Below, one piece after another: positions 56,877 through 64,000 of a stretch of DNA of 64,000 nucleotides; the stretch's first letter is position 1, and every line of letters begins with the position of its first letter. Position numbers and translations under genes: made by a program. Location of the stretch: NCBI RefSeq assembly GCF_027497995.1, contig NZ_JAODBT010000001.1:1178001-1242000 (forward strand), given 5' to 3'. The stretch is from Stenotrophomonas sp. Iso1. Its GTDB lineage: Bacteria; Pseudomonadota; Gammaproteobacteria; Xanthomonadales; Xanthomonadaceae. The notes under the pieces are model-generated. The model did no database searches and was not told where the DNA came from. It was given only the letters and a program-made list of their open reading frames with translations.

Positions 56877-59120
56877 CTACTGGACTTCAAGGCCTTCCAC
56901 CTTCTGCCAGCCGCGCGGCAACAAATGCCCGCGCGTGGCCCGCGTTCCCAGATACGTTTCCAGATCCTTGAACGACAGGTTCATGGTGCGTTGGCCGCTG
57001 CGCACCAGCAGGGTGTTGCCCGGGCTTACCGCGACCACTGCAACCACGCGCTCGGTGGAGAGCTTGGCCTTGGGGATTTCGATGATCTTGTTGCCCTTGC
57101 CCTTGTCCAGCTCGGGAAGATCGCTGGCCGGGATGGCAAGCATGTTGCCGGCGCTGGTGACGGCAACGATGCGGTCGGTTTCCACATTGGCAACCGTGGC
57201 CGGCGACAGAACCGCTGAACCGGTGGACAGGTTGAGCATGGCCTTGCCGGCCTTGTTGCGGCCCACCAGATTCTCGAAGCGGGTGACGAAACCGTAGCCG
57301 TGCGAAGAAGCGAGCACGAAGCGGGTGGTGTTGTCGCCGCTGGCGATGGTGACGAAAGACGTCCCCGGTGCCGGCGAGAAGCGCCCGGTCAGGGGTTCGC
57401 CATTGCCACGCGCCGAGGGCAGGGTATGCACCGGCGTGGAGTAGGCACGGCCTTCGCTGTCGAGGAAAGCAACCTGCTGCGTGCTGCGTGTGCGGGTGAC
57501 CGCAAGCATGCTGTCGCCGTCGCGGTAGGAGAGGGTGGCACCGTCTACGTCGTGACCCTTGGCTGCACGTACCCAGCCCTTCTCCGACAACACCACGGTC
57601 ATCGGCTCGCTGGCGACCAGCTCGGTTTCGTCGATGGCCTGTGCGGCACCACGCTGCACCAGCGGCGAGCGACGCTCGTCGCCGAACTTCTTGGCGTCGG
57701 CCTGCAGTTCGTCCCGGACCAGCTTTTTCAGCTTGGCGTTGCTCTGCAGGATGGACAGAATCTTGTCGCGCTCCTTGGCCAGCTCGTCCTGCTCGCCACG
57801 GATTTTCATCTCCTCCAGGCGGGCCAACTGCTTCAGCTTGGTCTCAAGGATGTACTCGGCCTGGTCTTCGCTCAATTCGAAGCGTGCGATCAACGCAGCC
57901 TTGGCATCGTCCTCGGTGCGGATGATGTGGATCACTTCATCCAGGTTGAGGAATGCGACCAGCAAACCTTCCAACAGGTGCAGGCGGCGCTCGACCTTCT
58001 GCAGGCGGTGGTTGAGGCGACGGGTGACCGTGTCCTGGCGGAAGCGCAGCCACTCGCTGAGCAGCATCTTCAGGTTCTTGACCTGCGGGCGCCCGTCCAG
58101 ACCAATAACGTTGAGATTGACGCGGAAGCTGCGCTCCAGGTCGGTGATGGCGAACAGGTGGCCCATCAGCTGGTCCGCATCAACGCGGTTGGAGCGCGGC
58201 ATCAGCACTACGCGCACCGGATTGGCGTGGTCGGACTCGTCGCGGATGTCTTCCAGCCACGGCAGCTTCTTGGCGCGCATCTGCGCGGCGATCTGCTCGA
58301 TTACCTTGGACGGCGACACCTGGTGCGGCAGCGCGGTGATCACGATGTTGCTGCCTTCCTTGAGGAAGGTGGCGCGTGCGCGCACGCTGCCGTAGCCGGT
58401 CTCGTAGATGTTTCGCAGATCCGCCGCCGGGGTGATGATCTCGGCGGTGGTCGGGTAGTCGGGGCCCTTCACGTGCTCGCACAGCTCGGCGATGGTGGCG
58501 TCCGGGTCGTCGATCAGGTGCAGCAGCGCGCTGACGATCTCATTGAGGTTGTGCGGCGGGACGTCGGTGGCCATGCCCACGGCGATGCCGGTGGTGCCAT
58601 TGAGCAACAGGTGCGGCAGGCGAGCCGGCAACCAGCTGGGCTCTTCCATCGTGCCGTCGAAATTGGGCGTCCAGTCCACGGTGCCCTGGCCCAGCTCGCC
58701 CAGCAGCACTTCGGCGATCGGGGTGAGCTTGGATTCGGTGTAACGCATGGCCGCGAACGACTTGGGGTCGTCGGTGGAGCCGAAGTTGCCCTGGCCCTCG
58801 ATCAGCGGATAGCGGTAGGAGAACGGCTGGGCCATCAGCACCAGCGCCTCGTAGCAGGCGCTGTCACCGTGCGGGTGGTACTTGCCGATCACGTCACCGA
58901 CGGTGCGTGCGGACTTCTTGGGCTTGGAGGTGGAGCTCAGGCCCAGCTCGCTCATGGAATAGATGATGCGGCGTTGCACCGGCTTGAGCCCGTCGCCGAG
59001 GAACGGCAGGGCGCGGTCCAACACCACATACATGGAATAGTCGAGATAGGCGCGTTCAGCGTACTCGCGCAGCGGCTGCTGTTCGAAGCCGTGGAAGGCT
59101 GGGCGTGCGAGGTCGGTCAT
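56877..59120 (-). CDS. parC: ParC, DNA topoisomerase IV subunit A
   Basis: A 747-aa subunit of the enzyme that decatenates daughter chromosomes. The winged-helix active site holds Tyr127 (FAAMRYTES), and the quinolone-resistance region reads [17 protein letters not shown] with Ser87 and Glu91, the wild-type residues at the E. coli Ser80/Glu84 positions. A long coiled-coil region ([30 protein letters not shown]) and a C-terminal beta-pinwheel ([33 protein letters not shown]) follow. The stop is TAG. parE is not adjacent. Confidence 0.96.
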   Translation of the reverse strand: MTDLARPAFHGFEQQPLREYAERAYLDYSMYVVLDRALPFLGDGLKPVQRRIIYSMSELGLSSTSKPKKSARTVGDVIGKYHPHGDSACYEALVLMAQPFSYRYPLIEGQGNFGSTDDPKSFAAMRYTESKLTPIAEVLLGELGQGTVDWTPNFDGTMEEPSWLPARLPHLLLNGTTGIAVGMATDVPPHNLNEIVSALLHLIDDPDATIAELCEHVKGPDYPTTAEIITPAADLRNIYETGYGSVRARATFLKEGSNIVITALPHQVSPSKVIEQIAAQMRAKKLPWLEDIRDESDHANPVRVVLMPRSNRVDADQLMGHLFAITDLERSFRVNLNVIGLDGRPQVKNLKMLLSEWLRFRQDTVTRRLNHRLQKVERRLHLLEGLLVAFLNLDEVIHIIRTEDDAKAALIARFELSEDQAEYILETKLKQLARLEEMKIRGEQDELAKERDKILSILQSNAKLKKLVRDELQADAKKFGDERRSPLVQRGAAQAIDETELVASEPMTVVLSEKGWVRAAKGHDVDGATLSYRDGDSMLAVTRTRSTQQVAFLDSEGRAYSTPVHTLPSARGNGEPLTGRFSPAPGTSFVTIASGDNTTRFVLASSHGYGFVTRFENLVGRNKAGKAMLNLSTGSAVLSPATVANVETDRIVAVTSAGNMLAIPASDLPELDKGKGNKIIEIPKAKLSTERVVAVVAVSPGNTLLVRSGQRTMNLSFKDLETYLGTRATRGHLLPRGWQKVEGLEVQ

Positions 59121-59277
59121 TACGAGGGGTGCTACCTGTAAACGTGAAGCCGCGGCGTGGCTGCCGGCTTCCAGCCTGCCGATTATCCGGATGGCGGCGG
59201 GGATGCCAAGCCGGAGGCGAGCTGCGGATGCCGGCGGGGAGCGATTGTGTCCAGATGTGTAACACTGAATTCAGTTC

Positions 59278-59323
59278 TTGTTGGAAATATTTCACGGAGA
59301 ATATTTCCAGTTGGAAATAAAAT
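59278..59323. promoter_or_regulatory. emrR promoter/operator region
   Basis: TGGAAATATT (59282-59291) and AATATTTCCA (59300-59309) are perfect 10-bp inverted arms around 8 nt. A third half-site, GTTGGAAATAA, starts at 59310. A TTGTTG (-35, 59278) and AATATT/ATATTT (-10, about 59300-59306) with 17-bp spacing would be covered by the operator. A separate 12-bp palindrome ACTGAATTCAGT lies at 59264-59275. A MarR-type autorepressor site is the natural reading. Confidence 0.75.
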
Positions 59324-59331
59324 GACGCCCC

Positions 59332-59775
59332 ATGAATGATCCCTTTCCCATGCCGCCGAGCTTCGGCCTGTTGCTCAGGCAGGTCCGTGATGGCCTTGTC
59401 CGGCAATTGGACATCGCCATGCGCGAGGAAGGCCTGGGTATTGGCTTCACCCACTACCTGGGCCTCAAAGCGCTGTCCTGCCGGGCGCCCTGCACCGCGG
59501 CGGAGCTGGGCAATGCCATCGACCAAGTGCCCAGTGCTGTGACCCGCCTGTTGGACCGGCTGGAAGAACTGGGTTGCGTGCGTCGCCAGCCGCACGCCCA
59601 GGACCGCCGCGCCCTGCAGATTGTGTTGACCGATGAAGGCCGAGCGCTGTGGCTACGGCTCAAGGCGCGTGGTGACCAGGTGATCGACCTGGCCATGCAC
59701 GACCTGGACCGCGCCGAGCGCGACCAGTTGTTCTCCCTGCTTACCCGCGTACGCGACTCACTCTCTCCCCCATGA
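59332..59775 (+). CDS. emrR: EmrR, MarR-family repressor of the efflux operon
   Basis: A 147-aa winged-helix regulator (FGLLLRQVRDGLVRQLDIAMREEGLGIGFTHYLGLKALSCRAPCTAAELGNAIDQVPSAVTRLLDRLEELGCVRRQPHAQDRRALQIVLTDEGRALW). The DRR wing motif is intact. MarR proteins of this place bind phenolic or drug ligands and derepress. It overlaps emrC by 4 bp (ATGA), so it is the first gene of the emrRCAB operon described in S. maltophilia, and the palindrome upstream suggests autoregulation. Confidence 0.9.
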   Translation: MNDPFPMPPSFGLLLRQVRDGLVRQLDIAMREEGLGIGFTHYLGLKALSCRAPCTAAELGNAIDQVPSAVTRLLDRLEELGCVRRQPHAQDRRALQIVLTDEGRALWLRLKARGDQVIDLAMHDLDRAERDQLFSLLTRVRDSLSPP

Positions 59776-61250
59776 AAACTTCCCCCATACGTTTGTCCCG
59801 CCCGCTGCTGGTGGGTGCTTTGGCGTTGGCGCTCGCCGCCTGCGCCAGCAGCCGTGGGCTGCAACCGCAAGGACGTCTACTGGATGCAGACAGCCTGCAT
59901 GCCGGCCAGACACTGGCAGGCAGCGGGCTCAGTGCCTCTGGATTCCCTGCTGCCGATTGGTGGCGCGCGCTGGGGGATGCCCAGCTCGATGCCTTGGTTG
60001 ACGAAGGGCTGCGTAACAGCCCGTCGCTGGACATCGCCGACGCGCGCCTGCGGCAAGCACAGGCGCAGGTCGCCGGTGCGCACGCCGACCGCCTGCCGAG
60101 CCTGTCCGTATCGCCGGGCTACACCGGCATGCGTCTGCCGGAGTCCATGCTCGGCGACGAAGCCGGCGGCCATTACGCCGGCAGCGTGCAGACGGTGTTG
60201 AACTTCAGCTACGGCGTGGACCTGTGGGGCGGCAAACGCGCTACCTGGGAAGCCGCGGTGGACAGCAACCATGCCGCCACGGTCGATGCACAGGCCGCGC
60301 GCCTGGACCTGTCGGCCGGCATCGTCCAGGCCTATCTGGAGTTGGCTCACGCCTGGGAGCTGCAGCAGGTGGCCAATGACGAACTGGCCCGCGCCGACAA
60401 AACCCTGTCCTTGACCCGCCAGCGCCGCAGCGCCGGTATCGATAGCGAGCTGCAGGTGCGTCAGGCCGAAGCGCGTCTGCCGCTGGCCAAGCAACAGCAA
60501 CTGGCTGCACAGCAGCAGATCGATGCCGCTCGCAATGCGTTGGCGGCACTGGTTGGGCAGGGCCCGGATCGCGGCCTGCAGATCACGCAGCCGCAGCCGT
60601 TGAATCCGCTGGCGCTGCAGTTGCCGGGTGTATTGCCCAGCGAACTGCTGGGGCGACGCCCTGACATCGTTGCCGCGCGGTGGCGCGTGGAGGCAGCAGG
60701 GCGCCAGATTGATGCAGCCAAGGCGCGCTTCTATCCCAGCCTCAACCTGACTGCATTGGGCGGTGTGGTGTCCAAGGATTTGGGCAGCCTGCTTGAGAGC
60801 GGCTCCACGTTCGGGATCCTGGCGCCGGCATTGAGCCTGCCAATCTTCGATGGCGGCCGCCTGCGCGCCGGTCTGGCCGGGCGCGATGCCGATTACGACC
60901 TGGCCGTCGCCAGCTACAACCACGCCGTGGTGGATGCACTGCGCGAGGTGGCCGACCAGGTCAACGCGGTGCGTTCGCTCGCCACGCAGGTGGAAGCACA
61001 GCAGCAGGCGATGGGCATCGCGCAGGCCGCATACGCGTTGGCGTCGCAGCGCTACCACGCCGGCATCGGCAACTACCTGGACGTGCTCAGCACCCAGGAC
61101 GTGCTGCTGCAGGCCCAGCAACGTTTGAGCAACCTGCAGTCGCAGCGGCTGCTGTCCAGCGTGCGCCTGAGCGCGGCGCTGGGCGGTGGTTTCCAGCCTG
61201 CCGACAACGCGCTGCCGGTCGCCGTTGAATCCGATAACAAGAATTCCTGA
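59772..61250 (+). CDS. emrC: EmrC, outer-membrane efflux lipoprotein (NodT/OprM type)
   Basis: A 492-aa outer-membrane channel protein. The lipoprotein signal has the lipobox LALAACAS (Cys about residue 24). The two OEP repeats follow: DAQLDALVDEGLRNSPSLDIADARLRQAQAQVAGAHADRLPSLSVSPGY and, later, RRPDIVAARWRVEAAGRQIDAAKARFYPSLNLTALGG. Long coiled-coil helices lie between. It gives the MFS pump its own dedicated exit duct. It lies 8 bp before emrA. Confidence 0.93.
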   Translation: MKTSPIRLSRPLLVGALALALAACASSRGLQPQGRLLDADSLHAGQTLAGSGLSASGFPAADWWRALGDAQLDALVDEGLRNSPSLDIADARLRQAQAQVAGAHADRLPSLSVSPGYTGMRLPESMLGDEAGGHYAGSVQTVLNFSYGVDLWGGKRATWEAAVDSNHAATVDAQAARLDLSAGIVQAYLELAHAWELQQVANDELARADKTLSLTRQRRSAGIDSELQVRQAEARLPLAKQQQLAAQQQIDAARNALAALVGQGPDRGLQITQPQPLNPLALQLPGVLPSELLGRRPDIVAARWRVEAAGRQIDAAKARFYPSLNLTALGGVVSKDLGSLLESGSTFGILAPALSLPIFDGGRLRAGLAGRDADYDLAVASYNHAVVDALREVADQVNAVRSLATQVEAQQQAMGIAQAAYALASQRYHAGIGNYLDVLSTQDVLLQAQQRLSNLQSQRLLSSVRLSAALGGGFQPADNALPVAVESDNKNS

Positions 61251-61258
61251 GAACCCTC

Positions 61259-62440
61259 ATGAGCCAGACTTCCTCTCCCGAAGCGGCCGCCGCCGCGCCC
61301 AGCCGTCGTGGCAAATTGCTGCGTGGCCTGCTGCTGATTGTGGTGATCCTTCTCGCCGCATTTGTGGCTTGGTATTACCTGCTCGGCCGTTGGGCCGAAG
61401 AAACCGATGACGCCTATGTGGTCGGCAACCAGGTGCAGATCACCCCATTGATCGCCGGTACCGTGGTCGCCATTGCTGCAGACGACGGCATGAAGGTCGA
61501 GCAGGGCCAGTTGCTGGTGCAGCTGGACCCAGCCGATACCGAAGTGGCGATGCAGCAAGCGCAGGCCAACCTGGCCGGCACCGTGCGCCAGGTGCGCGGC
61601 CTGTATCGCAGCGTTGAAGGTGCGCAGGCTGAACTGAGCGCACGTCAGATCGCCCTCAAGCGGGCCCGCGACGACTTCGCACGACGCAAGGACCTGGCCG
61701 TTACCGGTGCCATTTCTAACGAAGAACTGGCGCACGCGCGTGATGAACTTGCCGCCGCCGAAGCGGCCGTGGCCGGTTCACGCGAAACGGTGGAACGCAG
61801 CCGCGCGCTGGTCGATGACACCATCATCGCGACCCAGCCGGACGTACAAGCCGCCGCCGCGCAACTGCGCCAGGCGTACTTGAACCATGCACGCGCAGGC
61901 ATTGTCGCGCCGGTGACCGGCTATGTCGCACGCCGTTCGGTGCAACTGGGTCAGCGCGTGCAGCCAGGCGCTGCCTTGATGGCGGTAGTGCCAACCGAGC
62001 AGATGTGGGTGGAAGCCAACTTCAAGGAAACCCAGCTGCGTCATATGCGCCTGGGCCAGGAAGTGGAGCTGCGTTCGGACCTGTACGGCAGCGACGTTAC
62101 TTACAAAGGCCAGATCACCAGCCTCGGCCTGGGCACCGGTTCGGCGTTCTCGCTGTTGCCGGCGCAGAACGCCAGCGGCAACTGGATCAAGATCGTGCAG
62201 CGCGTGCCGGTGCGCATCGCTATCGATGCGAAGCAACTGGCCGAGCATCCGCTGCGCATTGGCCTGTCGATGAAGGCCGACGTGAATCTGCATGACCAGA
62301 AGGGCAGGGTGCTGCCGGTCGATGTGGCCAAGGGCACGGTGTACGGCACCCAGGTCTATGCCAGGCAGTTGCAGGATGCCGACGCGCTGATACACACCAT
62401 CATCCAGGGCAACCTGCCGTCGTCGGCACGCGCCAGCTGA
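61259..62440 (+). CDS. emrA: EmrA, membrane-fusion (HlyD family) adaptor
   Basis: A 393-aa periplasmic adaptor with one N-terminal membrane helix (LLRGLLLIVVILLAAFVAWYYLLGRW). The EmrA signature EETDDAYVVGNQVQITPLIAGTVVAIAADDGMKVEQGQLLVQLDPAD (lipoyl half) is followed by an alpha-hairpin (about 100-190) and the second lipoyl half with VAPVTGYVARRSVQLGQRVQPGAALMAVVPTEQMWVEANFKETQLRHMRLGQ. It links EmrB to EmrC. The gap to emrB is only 7 bp. Confidence 0.94.
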   Translation: MSQTSSPEAAAAAPSRRGKLLRGLLLIVVILLAAFVAWYYLLGRWAEETDDAYVVGNQVQITPLIAGTVVAIAADDGMKVEQGQLLVQLDPADTEVAMQQAQANLAGTVRQVRGLYRSVEGAQAELSARQIALKRARDDFARRKDLAVTGAISNEELAHARDELAAAEAAVAGSRETVERSRALVDDTIIATQPDVQAAAAQLRQAYLNHARAGIVAPVTGYVARRSVQLGQRVQPGAALMAVVPTEQMWVEANFKETQLRHMRLGQEVELRSDLYGSDVTYKGQITSLGLGTGSAFSLLPAQNASGNWIKIVQRVPVRIAIDAKQLAEHPLRIGLSMKADVNLHDQKGRVLPVDVAKGTVYGTQVYARQLQDADALIHTIIQGNLPSSARAS

Positions 62441-62447
62441 GGTCACC

Positions 62448-64000
62448 ATGTCTGCTCAAGCTCCCGCCGCTCCCGCCGCTCCTTCGGTGGGTGCTGGGCC
62501 GGCCAATGTAGCCCTGTGCACGGCCGGCCTGGCGCTGGCCTCCTTCATGCAGGTGCTCGACACCACCATCGCCAATGTGTCGCTGCCAACCATCGCCGGC
62601 AACCTCGGTGCCAGTTCGCAGCAGGCGACGTGGGTCATCACGTCCTTCGCGGTGAGCACCGCCATCGCGCTGCCGCTGACGGGTTGGCTCAGCCGTCGCT
62701 TCGGCGAGGTCAAGTTGTTCATCTGGGCGACGATCGCTTTCTCCATCGCCTCGCTGCTGTGCGGCATAGCGCAGAGCATGGGCATGCTGGTGGTATCGCG
62801 CGCGCTGCAGGGTTTTGTTGCCGGACCGATGTACCCGATCACCCAATCGCTGCTGGTGTCGATCTACCCGCGTGAGAAACGGGGGCAGGCGCTGGCACTG
62901 CTGGCGATGATCACGGTGGTTGCACCGATCGCCGGGCCCATCCTTGGTGGCTGGATCACCGACAACTACAGCTGGGAATGGATCTTCCTGATCAACGTGC
63001 CGCTGGGCGTGATTGCTGCGGTAATCGTCGGCGGCCAGTTGCGGCACCGGGTGGAGCAGGTCGAAAAGCCGAAGATGGATTACGTCGGCCTGGTCACCCT
63101 GGTGATCGGCGTTGGCTGCCTGCAGTTGCTGTTGGATCTGGGCAATGAGGAGGACTGGTTCGCCTCGACCAAGATCGTGGTGCTGGCCTGCGTTGCGGCC
63201 GTGGCGCTGGCGGTATTCCTGATATGGGAACTGACCGACAAGGACCCCATCGTCGACCTGCGCCTGCTGCGCCATCGCAACTTCCGCGCCGGCACGCTGG
63301 CGATGATTGTTGGCTACGCCGCGTTCTTTTCGGTGGCGCTGATGATCCCGCAATGGCTGCAGCGCGACATGGGTTACACCGCAATCTGGGCGGGGTTGGC
63401 GACCGCGCCGTTGGGCTTCTTGCCGATCCTGTTGGCGCCCATGTTGGGCAAGTTCGGGCACAAGTTCGACATGCGCATGCTGGCCACCATCGCCTTCTTC
63501 GTGCTGTCGATGACCAGCTTCATGCGTTCGGGCTTCAACCTGCAGGTGAACTTCGCGCATGTGGCCGGTGTGCAGTTGCTGATGGGCATGGGCCTGGCGT
63601 TGTTCTTCATGCCGGTGCTGCAGATTCTGTTGTCGGATCTGGATGGGCGCGAAGTGGCTGCCGGCTCCGGTCTGGCCACCTTCCTGCGGACCCTCGGCGG
63701 CAGTTTTGCCGCATCGCTGACCACCTGGTTGTGGGCACGGCGGACCCAGCAGCACCACGCGGGGCTGACCGAGCACATCTCGCTCTATGACCCGGGCATG
63801 CACGCGCAGGTCACCGCGATGGGGCAGGGCGACCTGCAACGCGGTGCTGCGGTGTTGGACAACATGATCCTGCACCAGTCCTCGCAGATGGGCTTCAACG
63901 ACATCTTCCTGCTGCTGGGTTGGGTGTTTCTGGCAATCATCGTGTTTGTCTGGATGGCCAAGCCGCCGTTTGGTGCAGGCGGCGGTGCGGCGGCAGGCGG
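62448..64000 (+). CDS. emrB: EmrB, DHA2-family MFS multidrug efflux pump (3' end outside window)
   Basis: The visible 517 codons code for a 14-helix drug:H+ antiporter: LASFMQVLDTTIANVSLPTIAGNLG (motif D), GWLSRRFGEVKLFIW (motif A), TVVAPIAGPILGGWITDNYSWEWIFLINVPLG (motif C) and a large periplasmic loop late in the protein (GLTEHISLYDPGMHAQVTAMGQGDLQRGAAVLDNMILHQSSQMGFNDIF) typical of EmrB. The last visible residues are a Gly/Ala-rich tail (PPFGAGGGAAAG), so little is missing. There is no stop before the right edge. Confidence 0.95.
   Translation, partial: MSAQAPAAPAAPSVGAGPANVALCTAGLALASFMQVLDTTIANVSLPTIAGNLGASSQQATWVITSFAVSTAIALPLTGWLSRRFGEVKLFIWATIAFSIASLLCGIAQSMGMLVVSRALQGFVAGPMYPITQSLLVSIYPREKRGQALALLAMITVVAPIAGPILGGWITDNYSWEWIFLINVPLGVIAAVIVGGQLRHRVEQVEKPKMDYVGLVTLVIGVGCLQLLLDLGNEEDWFASTKIVVLACVAAVALAVFLIWELTDKDPIVDLRLLRHRNFRAGTLAMIVGYAAFFSVALMIPQWLQRDMGYTAIWAGLATAPLGFLPILLAPMLGKFGHKFDMRMLATIAFFVLSMTSFMRSGFNLQVNFAHVAGVQLLMGMGLALFFMPVLQILLSDLDGREVAAGSGLATFLRTLGGSFAASLTTWLWARRTQQHHAGLTEHISLYDPGMHAQVTAMGQGDLQRGAAVLDNMILHQSSQMGFNDIFLLLGWVFLAIIVFVWMAKPPFGAGGGAAAG

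Noticed and set aside
57300..59141. A 613-codon plus-strand open frame opposite parC
   Set aside because: An antisense shadow of parC, composed of His/Gly/Val/Gln-rich low-information sequence with no domain or ribosome-binding site.
62400..63875. A 491-codon minus-strand frame at the right edge
   Set aside because: Shadow of emrB; the plus frame has all DHA2 motifs and runs off the window, so it lacks a stop here.

Overview
The window reads as chromosomal DNA of a Stenotrophomonas-like gammaproteobacterium (Xanthomonadaceae/Lysobacteraceae). The grounds are: high-GC coding with strong codon bias; an emrR-emrC-emrA-emrB efflux set of the kind described in S. maltophilia; a BigR-type sulfide operon as in Xylella and relatives; the amgK-murU cell-wall recycling pair; and many short palindromic repeats, some GTAG-headed. 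The species assignment is inference. Nothing suggests a plasmid, prophage, insertion sequence, CRISPR array, rRNA or tRNA.

Layout. 1-2.6 kb: kdsD-kdsC-lptC-lptA (minus), Kdo synthesis and LPS transport, leaving the window inside lptA. 2.6-4.5 kb: ibaG-murA plus a small EF-hand membrane protein, ending at a strong bidirectional terminator. 4.6-8.5 kb: purM, a YjdF-like membrane protein, purN and two DUF3108 proteins (minus). 8.6-11.6 kb: DUF2066 protein, perM-like permease, hda. 11.7-15.4 kb: amgK-murU, a GlsB/YeaQ protein and an M20 peptidase. 15.6-18 kb: a small exported HhH protein, a 537-bp gene-free stretch with two terminators and a GATC-rich tract, and a GntP permease. 18-24 kb: a TonB-dependent receptor and a hybrid histidine kinase with a sodium/solute-symporter sensor domain. 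24-28.2 kb: bigR facing a persulfide-dioxygenase-like hydrolase and two YeeE/YedE proteins, then a YceI-cytochrome b-YceI cluster. 28.4-35.5 kb: two tandem paralogous beta-propeller hybrid histidine kinases.

35.6-44.2 kb is mostly housekeeping: an MFS exporter, an exported protein of unknown function, hemE, a WGR protein, aroK-aroB (read here as one continuous frame), dodecin, a glycerate-kinase-like protein, pdxH, a YqfO-like protein and a BtuF-like protein. 44.2-52.6 kb is the 2-methylcitrate (propionate) pathway: prpB-prpC-acnD-(membrane protein)-prpF. It is faced by a divergent gene coding for a citrate-synthase-like domain fused to an N-terminal helix-turn-helix, with TTGAT/ATCAA repeats between them. 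52.7-59.1 kb: a penicillin-acylase-family hydrolase with a repeat-derived insert, a bacterioferritin lacking the haem-ligand Met, tpm and parC. 59.3-64 kb: emrRCAB behind a clear palindromic operator, leaving the window inside emrB.

Most operons are tightly packed, with many 4-bp ATGA/GTGA/TTGA stop-start overlaps. The points most worth following up are the citrate-synthase/HTH candidate regulator with its operator, the extra membrane protein in the prp operon, the one-base change that fuses aroK to aroB, the repeat inside the acylase linker, and the tandem propeller kinases.
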